From Nocardioides ferulae (GTDB lineage: Bacteria; Actinomycetota; Actinomycetes; Propionibacteriales; Nocardioidaceae): a stretch of DNA of 64,000 nucleotides. Under the pieces are notes generated by a model, which was given only the letters and a program-made list of their open reading frames with translations, had not been told where the DNA came from and did not search any database. The first letter of the stretch is position 1, and each line of letters opens with the position of its first letter. Shown here piece by piece: positions 29,663-36,785 of the stretch. The DNA lies in assembly GCF_003660455.1 (NCBI RefSeq), contig NZ_QZVR01000004.1:124001-188000 (forward strand). The letters run 5' to 3'. Made by a program: the position numbers and the translations under genes.

Positions 29663-30049
29663 ATGAGCAGTGACGCGAGTGCAGGTCCGGCAGGGAAGGC
29701 GGTCGTCTCGCTGGCGACCGGGTTGGAGGACGCCGAGAAGGTGACCGTCGCCCTCCTCGTCGCGGTCGGGGCCGCGGAGAGTGGTCGGCCCACGCTGATG
29801 TTCCTCACCAAGGAGGCCGTGCGGCTGGCCGTCGTGGGCGTCGCGGTCGGCACCGCGTGCGAGGGTTGCCCGTCCATCCCCGACCTGATGGGCCGCTACG
29901 AGGCCGCGGGCGGCGCCTACCTCGTCTGCCCGGTCTGCGTGAACGCCAAGAGACTCCAGGACCAGCCCCTGATCAACGGCGCGACCCTGGGTGGCACCGT
30001 GCCGATGTGGGAGTGGATCGGCGAGGGCGCGACGACATTCAGCTACTGA
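29663..30049 (+). CDS. DsrE family protein
   Basis: 128-residue DsrE/DsrF-like alpha/beta protein. It has the family layout KAVVSLATGLEDAEKVTVAL, PTLMFLTKEAVRLA and a Cys-bearing segment (CEGCPSIPDLM, then LVCPVCVNAK), ending WEWIGEGATTFSY. The Cys residues suggest sulfur-relay or redox chemistry as in DsrE/TusD proteins, but the partner proteins are not in the window. The ATG at 29663 follows GAGGGAGCCCCG. It is divergent from the HxlR regulator. The insertion sequence lies 15 nt beyond its stop and does not truncate it. Confidence 0.85.
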   Translation: MSSDASAGPAGKAVVSLATGLEDAEKVTVALLVAVGAAESGRPTLMFLTKEAVRLAVVGVAVGTACEGCPSIPDLMGRYEAAGGAYLVCPVCVNAKRLQDQPLINGATLGGTVPMWEWIGEGATTFSY

Positions 30050-30139
30050 CGGAGCAGGACCGCCCTAGACGGTATGTCGTGACCGGCTCGGCCTGAGGCG
30101 GTTGCGGGCCGGGGCCTCACTCACAAGATTCGTGGGTTA

Positions 30140-30162
30140 CCGAGCAGGGGCCGCCTGCTCGG
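30140..30162 (+). promoter_or_regulatory. Hairpin in the left end of the insertion sequence
   Basis: A perfect 9-bp stem, CCGAGCAGG-ggccg-CCTGCTCGG, lies 26 nt upstream of the transposase start. It may limit read-through into the transposase or be part of a left-end structured RNA. Confidence 0.5.
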
Positions 30163-30188
30163 CCTATCCGACATTGTGGGAGGCCCCG

Positions 30189-31271
30189 GTGTTCACCGAG
30201 CGTACGAGCGTCGGGCTCGACGTGCACGCACGATCTGTCGCGGCTGCGGCGATCGATGGCGTCACGGGCGAGCTCGTCCAAGCCAAGCTGACCCCGTCGC
30301 ACGATCACATCCGGTCGTGGCTGGAGGACCTTCCGGGTCCAGTGGCGGTGGCCTACGAGGCCGGCCCGACCGGGTTCGGCTTGTCCCGGGCACTGGCCGC
30401 GGCAGGGATCAGGTGCGAGGTCGTCGCACCGTCGAAGCTGCAGCGGCCCTCGGGTGATCGGGTCAAGACCGATGCCAAGGACGCGGTGCACCTGGCCCGG
30501 CTGCTGCGCCTCGACGAGTTCACGACCGTGTCGGTCCCGACCGTGGACCAGGAGAACGCCCGCGACCTGGTTCGCGCTCGCGAGGACGCCCGCGGTGACC
30601 TGATGCGGGCCCGGCACCGGTTGTCGAAGCTCCTGCTGCGCCAGGGGATCGTCTACTCCGGCGGTCAGGCCTGGACCACCACCCACGACACCTGGCTACG
30701 CCGGCAACGCTTCGAGGCGTCCGCGCTGCGGCTGACCTTCGAGTCCGACTACGAGGCCGTGCTCGCCGTGAAGGCACGCCGCGACCGGCTCGATGAGGCC
30801 ATCGCAGCCATGGCTGCCGACAGCGAGTTCACCCCGATCGTGCGGCGCCTGTGCTGTCTACGTGGGGTCAGCACCCTGACCGGGTTCGCGTTGGCAGTTG
30901 AGGTCGGTGACTGGCACCGGTTCACCGGCAACACCATCGGCTCGTTCATCGGGCTCGTGCCGTCGGAGTACTCCTCCGGAACCAGCAGGGTTCAGGGCTC
31001 GATCACCAAGACGGGCAACACTCATCTGCGTCGGCTGCTGGTCGAGGCCGCCTGGCACCACCGGGCCCGCTATGCGCCGGGCAAGACCATGCGGGATCGG
31101 TGGGAGCTCGCGACGCCAGCAGCCCGAGTGCGCGGTGACGCTGGCAACCGGCGACTGAACGCCCGCTGGGACGCCTTCCGTGCCCGTCGCAAGCGGCACG
31201 TGGTCGCCAACGTCGCGATCGCCCGCGAGTTGGCCGGCTGGTGCTGGTCCCTGGCCGTCCTCGAGGACTGA
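30189..31271 (+). CDS. IS110-family transposase (DEDD recombinase)
   Basis: 360 residues from GTG 30189. The N-terminal RuvC-like DEDD domain has D11 (SVGLDVHARS), E57 (AYEAGP) and D95/D98 (KTDAKDAVHLARLL). A coiled-coil linker (about 130-215) leads to the C-terminal Transposase_20 domain with LRGVSTLTGFALAVEVGDW and GLVPSEYSSGTSRVQGSITK, including the conserved Ser. The gene is intact, so the element may be active. IS110 recombinases are guided by an RNA from the element's own non-coding end. The exact start is uncertain because the frame is open further upstream. Confidence 0.92.
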   Translation: MFTERTSVGLDVHARSVAAAAIDGVTGELVQAKLTPSHDHIRSWLEDLPGPVAVAYEAGPTGFGLSRALAAAGIRCEVVAPSKLQRPSGDRVKTDAKDAVHLARLLRLDEFTTVSVPTVDQENARDLVRAREDARGDLMRARHRLSKLLLRQGIVYSGGQAWTTTHDTWLRRQRFEASALRLTFESDYEAVLAVKARRDRLDEAIAAMAADSEFTPIVRRLCCLRGVSTLTGFALAVEVGDWHRFTGNTIGSFIGLVPSEYSSGTSRVQGSITKTGNTHLRRLLVEAAWHHRARYAPGKTMRDRWELATPAARVRGDAGNRRLNARWDAFRARRKRHVVANVAIARELAGWCWSLAVLED

Positions 31272-31319
31272 GAAAGCCCGGCCACCCTGACTGCTTCGTC
31301 GGCCAACGTGGTGGAAGCA

Positions 31320-31455
31320 GCGCGTGGAGTGACCCGCGAAACAGCTATGAGCAGCGCCGAGCGATCAGCGCGACGCTCGACCCTAGACAAGCGGTCCGCT
31401 CCTGCCGAACACCCCGTCCTGCGGTAACCAACCCGCGCATATCAGCCTGACCGCG
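31320..31455 (+). ncRNA. Candidate bridge/seek RNA in the right end of the insertion sequence
   Basis: The non-coding right end carries four short segments that match the element's ends and flanks. GTGACCC (31329-31335) is complementary, with one mismatch, to GGGATCAC at the right terminus. CCCTAGAC (31381-31388) is identical to the left-end junction 30063-30070. GCGGTCC (31391-31397) is complementary to GGACCGC of the left flank (30057-30063). CATATCAGC (31438-31446) is identical to the right flank (31562-31570). The order is complement-left then identity-right, twice, with 45- and 40-nt gaps, as expected for a donor loop and a target loop. No transcript evidence exists here; RNA ends are unknown. 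Confidence 0.4.
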
Positions 31456-31499
31456 CGTCGCCAACGACACGCTCACCACCGACGACATCGACGAAGCAC

Positions 31500-31535
31500 G
31501 AGGCGCCCGTCCCGAGTGCTCGGGACGGGCGCCTC
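31500..31535 (+). terminator. Hairpin near the right end of the insertion sequence
   Basis: A 17-bp perfect stem, GAGGCGCCCGTCCCGAG / CTCGGGACGGGCGCCTC, with a 2-nt centre. It lies downstream of the transposase and the candidate guide RNA and would stop transcription before the right terminus. Confidence 0.7.
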
Positions 31536-31560
31536 ACCCTGCTCTTGACAGGGATCACCT

Positions 31561-31709
31561 ACATATCAGCTGAATGCCACGGATGGCTCCGAACGGCCAG
31601 CGACCTGCCGATCAGGTTGTTGCCCCCTGCCCGCGGCACGCACGTCGGGCCGGACGGTCGCCGCCGGCGCGCGCCGTCGGCGTCACCCAGCAGACCAGCA
31701 GGAGCTCAC
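31561..31709. other. Flank between the insertion sequence and the IPT/TIG gene
   Basis: 149 nt without a gene. It begins with ACATATCAGCTGAATG, whose AGCTGAATG (31568-31576) is the reverse complement of CATTCAGCT at the end of the DsrE gene (30036-30044). No clear promoter for the next gene is visible; a GC-rich palindromic tract lies near 31664-31682. Confidence 0.5.
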
Positions 31710-32915
31710 ATGTCTGTTCGCCGGAGCCGGGCCGCACGAGTGGCGGCCATCTTCGCGGCCGTACTCCTCGGCGGCGCTGCCCTGACCGCGGTGCCCGCGC
31801 TCTCGGTGTCCGCGTCCGGTGGCCTCACCCCCGGCGTGGCCCGCATCGACGAGCCCGTCACGACGGTCAAGCGCCTCTCCAACGCCACTGGCGTGCCCGG
31901 TCAGACCGTTCTCGTCGTGGGCTCGAACCTGGCGCGCAAGGTCGGGGAGAGCCTGGTCCCCCACCCCGTGAAGTTCGGCACCGCGGACGCCGTCGTCTCG
32001 AAGGCGGTCTCCGAGACGGCCCTCGAGGTCACGGTGCCGAACGCGCCGACCGAGGTCGTCGCGGGTGCCACGACGGTGATGGTGACTGTGGGGACGGCGA
32101 CCAAGGGGCCGAAGTTCTCTTACCTGCTCGACCTCACCGTGACCACGACGGCGACAAACCTGGGCGAGCTCGAGCCGATCAGCGAGACCGGGTTGCCCGG
32201 TGCCAGCATCACCGGGACGAACTTCAGCAAGGCCACCAAGGTCAGCGTGGGCGGCAAGAAGGCCAAGACCGAGCTGAAGAGCGCCACCGAACTGACCGTC
32301 CACTACCCGGCCGGACTGGTCGGCGCGCAGGACGTCGTGGTCTCGGATGCCCGGCTGGCGAAGTACGTCGGCTACGTCACCTACCTGCCCACCCAGCCGA
32401 CCATCACCGCTGTCAGCGGTACCGCGGTCGCCGAGCTGCCGACGAAGGTGACGCTGACGGGGACCGACCTGAACCTCGTCACCAGTGTCATGTACGACAA
32501 CAAGAAGGCAACGTTCACCAAGTCGAAGGACCCGACGTCGCTGACCGTCACCATCCCGGTCGGAGCGCCCGTCGTCGGTGGCGTTCTCACCGTGTCCACC
32601 AAGTACGGCGGCACCGCCAGCACCACGCTCGACAGGGTCACCGCCAAGATGCCGGAGGTGAGCGGGGTAGTAGGTGCGGACCCGGCCGGTGGGACCGTCA
32701 TCGTCTTCGGAAACTACCTGCTCGGCCTGAAGAGCCTGGTGCTGACCGCTGTCGACGGTGGCACGTCCTACCCGGCGAAGTCGCTGAAGGTCGAAGGCCC
32801 GGGCAAGGCGACCGCGACGCTGCCGCCCCTGCCGGCCGGCACCTACGACGTGGTCGCCACCACCGTCGCCGCCGACGCCTCCCTGCCGTTCCGGCTCTCC
32901 ATCGGCCCGGCCTGA
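31710..32915 (+). CDS. Secreted protein with IPT/TIG-like repeats
   Basis: 401 residues. It has a Sec signal peptide (basic MSVRRSRAARVAA, hydrophobic core, cleavage probably after PALSVSA, about residue 30). The rest is about four Ig-like IPT/TIG repeats, recognisable by recurring G-x-x-V-x-V-x-G-x-N/D-L: VPGQTVLVVGSNL, LPGASITGTNFSKA, LPTKVTLTGTDLN and AGGTVIVFGNYL. No LPxTG, lipobox or terminal anchor is seen, so it is probably released or loosely wall-bound. The ATG at 31710 follows AGGAG at 5 nt. It is a single-gene unit next to the insertion sequence; role unknown, perhaps adhesion or surface layer. Confidence 0.75.
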   Translation: MSVRRSRAARVAAIFAAVLLGGAALTAVPALSVSASGGLTPGVARIDEPVTTVKRLSNATGVPGQTVLVVGSNLARKVGESLVPHPVKFGTADAVVSKAVSETALEVTVPNAPTEVVAGATTVMVTVGTATKGPKFSYLLDLTVTTTATNLGELEPISETGLPGASITGTNFSKATKVSVGGKKAKTELKSATELTVHYPAGLVGAQDVVVSDARLAKYVGYVTYLPTQPTITAVSGTAVAELPTKVTLTGTDLNLVTSVMYDNKKATFTKSKDPTSLTVTIPVGAPVVGGVLTVSTKYGGTASTTLDRVTAKMPEVSGVVGADPAGGTVIVFGNYLLGLKSLVLTAVDGGTSYPAKSLKVEGPGKATATLPPLPAGTYDVVATTVAADASLPFRLSIGPA

Positions 32916-32937
32916 CCCGCACCGGTGTCGGCCGGAT

Positions 32938-32966
32938 TTCTGAGGCTCGCCTGCCCCTGAGACAAT
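32938..32966 (+). promoter_or_regulatory. Promoter giving a leaderless menJ-like mRNA
   Basis: TTCTGA at 32938-32943, a 17-nt spacer and GACAAT at 32961-32966. The expected start, 7 nt downstream, is the G of the GTG start codon at 32973. The GAGGGG before the start is too close to act as a Shine-Dalgarno. Confidence 0.4.
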
Positions 32967-32972
32967 CGAGGG

Positions 32973-34241
32973 GTGAACGCGCTCCCCGAGTCGACCGACG
33001 TGCTCGTCGTGGGCGCCGGGCCGGCGGGCTCGGGCGCGGCGGCCTGGGCCGCGCGGCACGGGCTCGACGTGCTGCTGACCGACCTTGCCGTCTTCCCCCG
33101 CGACAAGACCTGCGGCGACGGGCTCACCCCGCGGGCGGTCGGCGAGCTGCAGCGACTCGATCTCGAGGACTGGCTGCGTGCCCACACGGTCAGCAAGGGG
33201 CTGCGCGCGCACGGGTTCGGCCAGACTCTTCACCTGCCGTGGACCGCGGGCGGGTCGAGCCTGCCGGACTGGGGCTCCGCGGTCGCCCGCACCGAGCTCG
33301 ACGACCACCTGCGCACCACCGCGATCAAGGCGGGTGCCCTCGCCGTCGACGGCGTCCGGGCCGTCGACGTGCGGCTCGAGGGCGGGCGGGTCCGGGCGGT
33401 GGTGTTCGAGCGCCGCGGTGCGGACGGCCCCGAGCGCCACGAGGTCGCCTGCCGGCGGCTGGTCGTCGCCGACGGGGTGCGCTCCCCGCTGGGCAAGAAG
33501 CTGGGTCGCGAGTGGCACCGCGACACCGTCTACGGCGTCGCCGGCCGCTCCTACCTCGCCTCGGAGCGCTCCGACGACCCGTGGATCAGCTCCCACCTCG
33601 AGCTGCGCGGCACCGGCGGCGAGGTGCTCTCCGGCTACGGCTGGATCTTCCCGCTCGGCACCGGCGAGGTGAACCTCGGTGTCGGCACGCTGGCGACCGC
33701 CAAGCGTCCCGCCGACGTGGCGCTTCGGCCGCTGATGGCCCACTACGCCGAGCAGCGCCGTGAGGAGTTCCGGCTCTCCGGCGAGCTGCGCGCCCCCACC
33801 TCGGCGCTGCTCCCGATGGGCGGCGCGGTCTCGAACGTCGCCGGGCCGAACTGGGCGCTGATCGGCGACGCCGCGGCCTGCGTCAACCCGCTCAACGGCG
33901 AGGGCATCGACTACGGGCTCGAGACCGGCCGGCTGGTCGCCGAGCTGCTCGCCGAGCAGCCGGGGGAGAGCTTCGACCTTGCCGCGGTCTGGCCCGCGCT
34001 GCTGCGCGACCACTACGGCGAGTCGTTCTCGATCGCCCGACGGCTGGCCGGGCTGGTCACGGTCCCGCGGCTGCTGCCCACGCTCGGCCCCGTCGGCATG
34101 CGCTCGGACCTGCTGATGACGCTGGCCCTGCGCTGGATGGGCAACCTGGTCACCGACGAGGACCGCGACCGCGCCGCCCGGGTGTGGCGCTGGGCCGGCC
34201 GCCGCTCGATCGCCCGCGACGCCCGCCCGCCGTTCTCCTGA
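32973..34241 (+). CDS. Geranylgeranyl reductase family FAD-dependent oxidoreductase (MenJ-like)
   Basis: 422 residues. The N-terminal FAD-binding motif is VLVVGAGPAGSGAA (residues 10-23). The family signature FPRDKTCGDGLTPRAV follows, and WALIGDAAACVNPLNGEGI near 290-310 is the second FAD motif. In mycobacteria the closest kind of protein, MenJ, saturates one isoprene unit of menaquinone, a membrane-linked step in respiration. That function is plausible but the polyprenyl substrate is not readable from sequence. The start is GTG 32973. No other menaquinone genes are in the window. Confidence 0.85.
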   Translation: MNALPESTDVLVVGAGPAGSGAAAWAARHGLDVLLTDLAVFPRDKTCGDGLTPRAVGELQRLDLEDWLRAHTVSKGLRAHGFGQTLHLPWTAGGSSLPDWGSAVARTELDDHLRTTAIKAGALAVDGVRAVDVRLEGGRVRAVVFERRGADGPERHEVACRRLVVADGVRSPLGKKLGREWHRDTVYGVAGRSYLASERSDDPWISSHLELRGTGGEVLSGYGWIFPLGTGEVNLGVGTLATAKRPADVALRPLMAHYAEQRREEFRLSGELRAPTSALLPMGGAVSNVAGPNWALIGDAAACVNPLNGEGIDYGLETGRLVAELLAEQPGESFDLAAVWPALLRDHYGESFSIARRLAGLVTVPRLLPTLGPVGMRSDLLMTLALRWMGNLVTDEDRDRAARVWRWAGRRSIARDARPPFS

Positions 34242-34351
34242 CCTCGCCTTGCCGGTCAAGCGCCGCCGCGAGTAGGCCGACCCTCCGGAGAGTCGTGCAT
34301 CACACTCGTGCCTCACTTGACCCCCATCACTGGTCGCCCAGCGGCAGCCGA

Positions 34352-35443
34352 TCAGAGCAGGTCGGCGAGCAGGTTCGCGCCGGGTAGCAGCGAGCGAGCC
34401 GATGGTCCCGGGGACCATTCTGATCGGCTGCGGGTGATGAGGTCCAGTGCCTGAAGCTGGTGCGCCAGGTTGCGGAGCTCGTCCTCCACGTCACGGGTGG
34501 TGATGGGCTTCCCGTCGCGGCTCCACCCGTGGCCGAGTAGCGGATGCACCTCGGCGGCGATCTGGGCGACCTGAAGCGGGCCGCGGGCCGCGAGCAATGC
34601 GACGGCGCGTTCCGCGGTCATGGTGTGGAACGCGCCTTCGTCGAACCAGGATCTGAGGCGACGTACGGTCTCGAGTTCGTCGGCTGCCGCCTTCGTGGGG
34701 CGCACGACGCCGTTGGTGAGGCGGACCAGCCGGACGTGCCGCAGCAAGTCGTGCAGGACGGCCAGGGGAAGCAGGTCCCCCTCGATGGAGGCGAGCCGCC
34801 CCATCGGATTCCAGCTTGGACGCACTTGCTGAACGGCGCGGACCACCGACCGCGGAAGCCGGCCACCGGGCGTGAGCTTGACCCCGTCGGCGAGCAGGCC
34901 GAGCACGAGGCGGACGCTGTCGGGCACAGCGCCGACCGCGTCGCGGACCCTGTGGGCCGTCGCGTGCTGGTCGAACGGTCGCAGCCGATCGCCGACCCAG
35001 GTGCGCATCGACTCGCGCTCGGGGTCCCTCGGGTCGGCGAGGGCCTTGAGGAGATCGGCATAGCCGCCGGCGCCGCCGCAGTCCTCCGGCGGGCAGGCCC
35101 CTTGGCCGTCGACGCAGCCCGGCTGATCGTCGCCTCGGCCCAGCACCTCGACGTCGTGCCGCCAGTTGTCGCCGAGGTCGTAGGCGTAGACGAAGCGGGC
35201 CGGCAGCGTGGACAGGCGTACGCCGCGCTCGTCGACCTCGCGGTCCTCGACCCAGTCCTCGAAGGGCACCGTGTAGACGGCGTCCTCGGTGCGGAACTGG
35301 TGGAGGTGGGAGTCGGTCCAGCCGATGGCGACCTGCAGCACCTCGTGGAGCTCGTCGAGGGTGATCGCGGCTGGTACGTCGATGACCCGCTCGACCCGCG
35401 GTTCGACCTCCTGCATGGTGACCCGCAGCCTGAGCGTCTTCAC
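34352..35443 (-). CDS. Plasmid pRiA4b ORF-3-like protein
   Basis: 363 residues from GTG 35443, which overlaps the upstream SEC-C gene stop by 4 nt (GTGA). The N-terminal 180 residues match the pRiA4b ORF-3 domain: VTMQEVEPRVERVIDVPAAI, the HLHQFRTEDAVYT segment, FVYAYDLGDNWRHDVEVL, and a Cys-containing loop CPPEDCGGAGGYADLL. The C-terminal half is helical without a motif I know. Biochemical role unknown; such genes are frequent on plasmids and in variable chromosomal regions. It is convergent with the MenJ-like gene, 110 nt apart. Confidence 0.8.
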   Translation of the reverse strand: MKTLRLRVTMQEVEPRVERVIDVPAAITLDELHEVLQVAIGWTDSHLHQFRTEDAVYTVPFEDWVEDREVDERGVRLSTLPARFVYAYDLGDNWRHDVEVLGRGDDQPGCVDGQGACPPEDCGGAGGYADLLKALADPRDPERESMRTWVGDRLRPFDQHATAHRVRDAVGAVPDSVRLVLGLLADGVKLTPGGRLPRSVVRAVQQVRPSWNPMGRLASIEGDLLPLAVLHDLLRHVRLVRLTNGVVRPTKAAADELETVRRLRSWFDEGAFHTMTAERAVALLAARGPLQVAQIAAEVHPLLGHGWSRDGKPITTRDVEDELRNLAHQLQALDLITRSRSEWSPGPSARSLLPGANLLADLL

Positions 35444-36477
35444 AGCGGTCCCCCGGGCGCCCCGCAGCACTTCTTGTACTTGCGACCCGACCCGCACCAG
35501 CACGGCTCGTTGCGTCCCGGCGGCCAAGTGACCGTGCGTGCTGGGTCTCGCGCCACGTCGGCTGCGTACTGGGCCCGCAGCTGCGAGGGGTCCGGCTCGT
35601 CTGGTGCGCTCTCGGTTACCCAGGGTTTGAACTCAGCCGACCGGACGGGCACCACGGACAGCCTCGGCATGCCGGCCTCGGCGTGGGCCCGCAGCCGACC
35701 CTCCATGCGTCGGCAGTAGACGGCGTGGCTGACCGGCTGGCCATCTTCGTCGTGCATGAGCGGGCTGTCGGCGAGGTCGGGCCAGCGCTGCGGCCAGTCG
35801 GCGTACTCGTCGGCGGGCAGCCAGGCCAATGCGATCGGGACCATCGGGGCCGGCTCGCCCACGGGCGTGACCTCTCGAGTGAGCCGGGGGCCGGACTGCG
35901 CCCAGTGGGCGGGCACTGTCAGGGAAGGAGACGCGGCCTGGAGCTCGTCCGCCTCGCGCCCCAGCTTGGCCAGCGATGCGGCGCGCAAGTCTCGGAGCTG
36001 GTCGAAGAGCTGTTCAGGGTCCCCCGAGCCGACCGCGAGCTCGAGTCCGCGAGTCAGCCAATCCAGTGCCAGCTCGTGCTCGCCGACCGCGCCGTACTCC
36101 AGGCCGGCGTTGTTGTAGACCCACACGTCGTCGGGGGTGTCTGTTGCGACCGCCTCCCAGATCTCGGCGGCGTCCGAGAGCCGGCCGTGCCGGGTCAGGA
36201 TCTCTGCGCGGCGGCAGCGAGGATCCGGCTGACTCCTGTATCCCAGCTCCACCAGCAGGTCTGCCTCGCCTAGCGCCTCCTCGACCCGGCCGAGCTGGTC
36301 GTAGGCCTCGGCCAGCTCGCTGTGGAGATCGACAACGTCGAGGTAGTCCGCCGCAGCCGGGTCGCCTTCGCAGGTCGCGATGGCGCGTTCCAGGACATTG
36401 GCGTACTCCTCTGCCGGGCCACGACTTGCCCTGCGAATCTCTGCGTGGAGTCGATCGAGATCGTCGGTTTGCACCAC
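35440..36477 (-). CDS. TPR-like protein with C-terminal SEC-C zinc motif
   Basis: 345 residues. Residues about 15-150 form TPR-like helical pairs (LHSELAEAYDQLGRVEEALGEA; VWVYNNAGLEYGAVGEHELAL). The C-terminal 20 residues are a SEC-C zinc-binding motif, RNEPCWCGSGRKYKKCCG, as at the end of SecA and many standalone proteins. It is first gene of a two-gene unit with the pRiA4b ORF-3-like gene. Tandem GTG codons at 36477 and 36474 are both possible starts. Function unknown; an adaptor role is inference. Confidence 0.82.
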   Translation of the reverse strand: MVQTDDLDRLHAEIRRASRGPAEEYANVLERAIATCEGDPAAADYLDVVDLHSELAEAYDQLGRVEEALGEADLLVELGYRSQPDPRCRRAEILTRHGRLSDAAEIWEAVATDTPDDVWVYNNAGLEYGAVGEHELALDWLTRGLELAVGSGDPEQLFDQLRDLRAASLAKLGREADELQAASPSLTVPAHWAQSGPRLTREVTPVGEPAPMVPIALAWLPADEYADWPQRWPDLADSPLMHDEDGQPVSHAVYCRRMEGRLRAHAEAGMPRLSVVPVRSAEFKPWVTESAPDEPDPSQLRAQYAADVARDPARTVTWPPGRNEPCWCGSGRKYKKCCGAPGGPL

Positions 36478-36785
36478 GTCATCATGTCGCAGCCGAAGCG
36501 TCCGCAGCGTTCCAGGGCGGCCCTCGACGGGCCCCGCAGGCGAACGTGTTCAAGCACCTGATACGTCCGGACAGCGCGATAACTCCTCGCGACCCCCCTA
36601 ACGCCTACGGTGGCATCGACCGCATGGCCGAGCAGGCCGACATCCAGCTGGGTCGGCGGGCGGAGTGATGTCGCGGCGGTCGCGTCGTGCCTGGGTCGCG
36701 TCCAGTCACGTACAGGTCTCGAGAACGTGTTAGGTTTTCCCAGAAAACTTAACACGTCGCCGGAAAGCGTTGAAGGAGCTGACAT
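36478..36785. other. Intergenic region between SEC-C (-) and fic (+) genes
   Basis: 308 nt between divergent genes. The only strong signal is the palindrome at 36725-36757 in an AT-richer patch just before fic. Short frames across 36478-36668 show no domain and I call none. Promoters for the SEC-C gene are not evident. Confidence 0.55.
36725..36757. promoter_or_regulatory. Near-perfect palindrome upstream of fic (operator candidate)
   Basis: Arms ACGTGTTAGGTTTTC (36725-36739) and GAAAACTTAACACGT (36743-36757) are complementary at 14 of 15 positions around a 3-nt centre. It ends 28 nt before the fic start codon, just ahead of AGGAG. The AT-rich core stands out in this high-GC DNA. The Fic protein has a C-terminal winged-helix domain, so autoregulation at this site is plausible. 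Confidence 0.6.

Larger units (their letters stand above)
30065..31560 (+). mobile_element. IS110-family insertion sequence
   Basis: About 1.5 kb. The transposase is a DEDD recombinase, so no flanking target duplication or terminal inverted repeats are expected, and I find none. Ends were inferred from the shared CCTA at 30064-30067 and 31558-31561 (IS110 elements join at a short core, CT in IS621). A -35 TTGACA at the right end (31545-31550) and a -10 candidate TATGTC at the left end (30073-30078) would sit 16 nt apart when the element circularises, as reported for IS110 circles. Non-coding parts: about 120 nt on the left, about 290 nt on the right. Boundaries are predictions. Confidence 0.65.

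Noticed and set aside
30036..30049. Truncation of the DsrE gene by the insertion sequence
   Set aside because: The DsrE protein has a normal length and a family-like ending before the inferred left end of the element.
31683..34418. Long antisense frame opposite the IPT/TIG and MenJ-like genes
   Set aside because: Arg/Gly/Asp-rich artefact of high GC; the plus-strand genes have clear domains, signal peptide and ribosome-binding sites.
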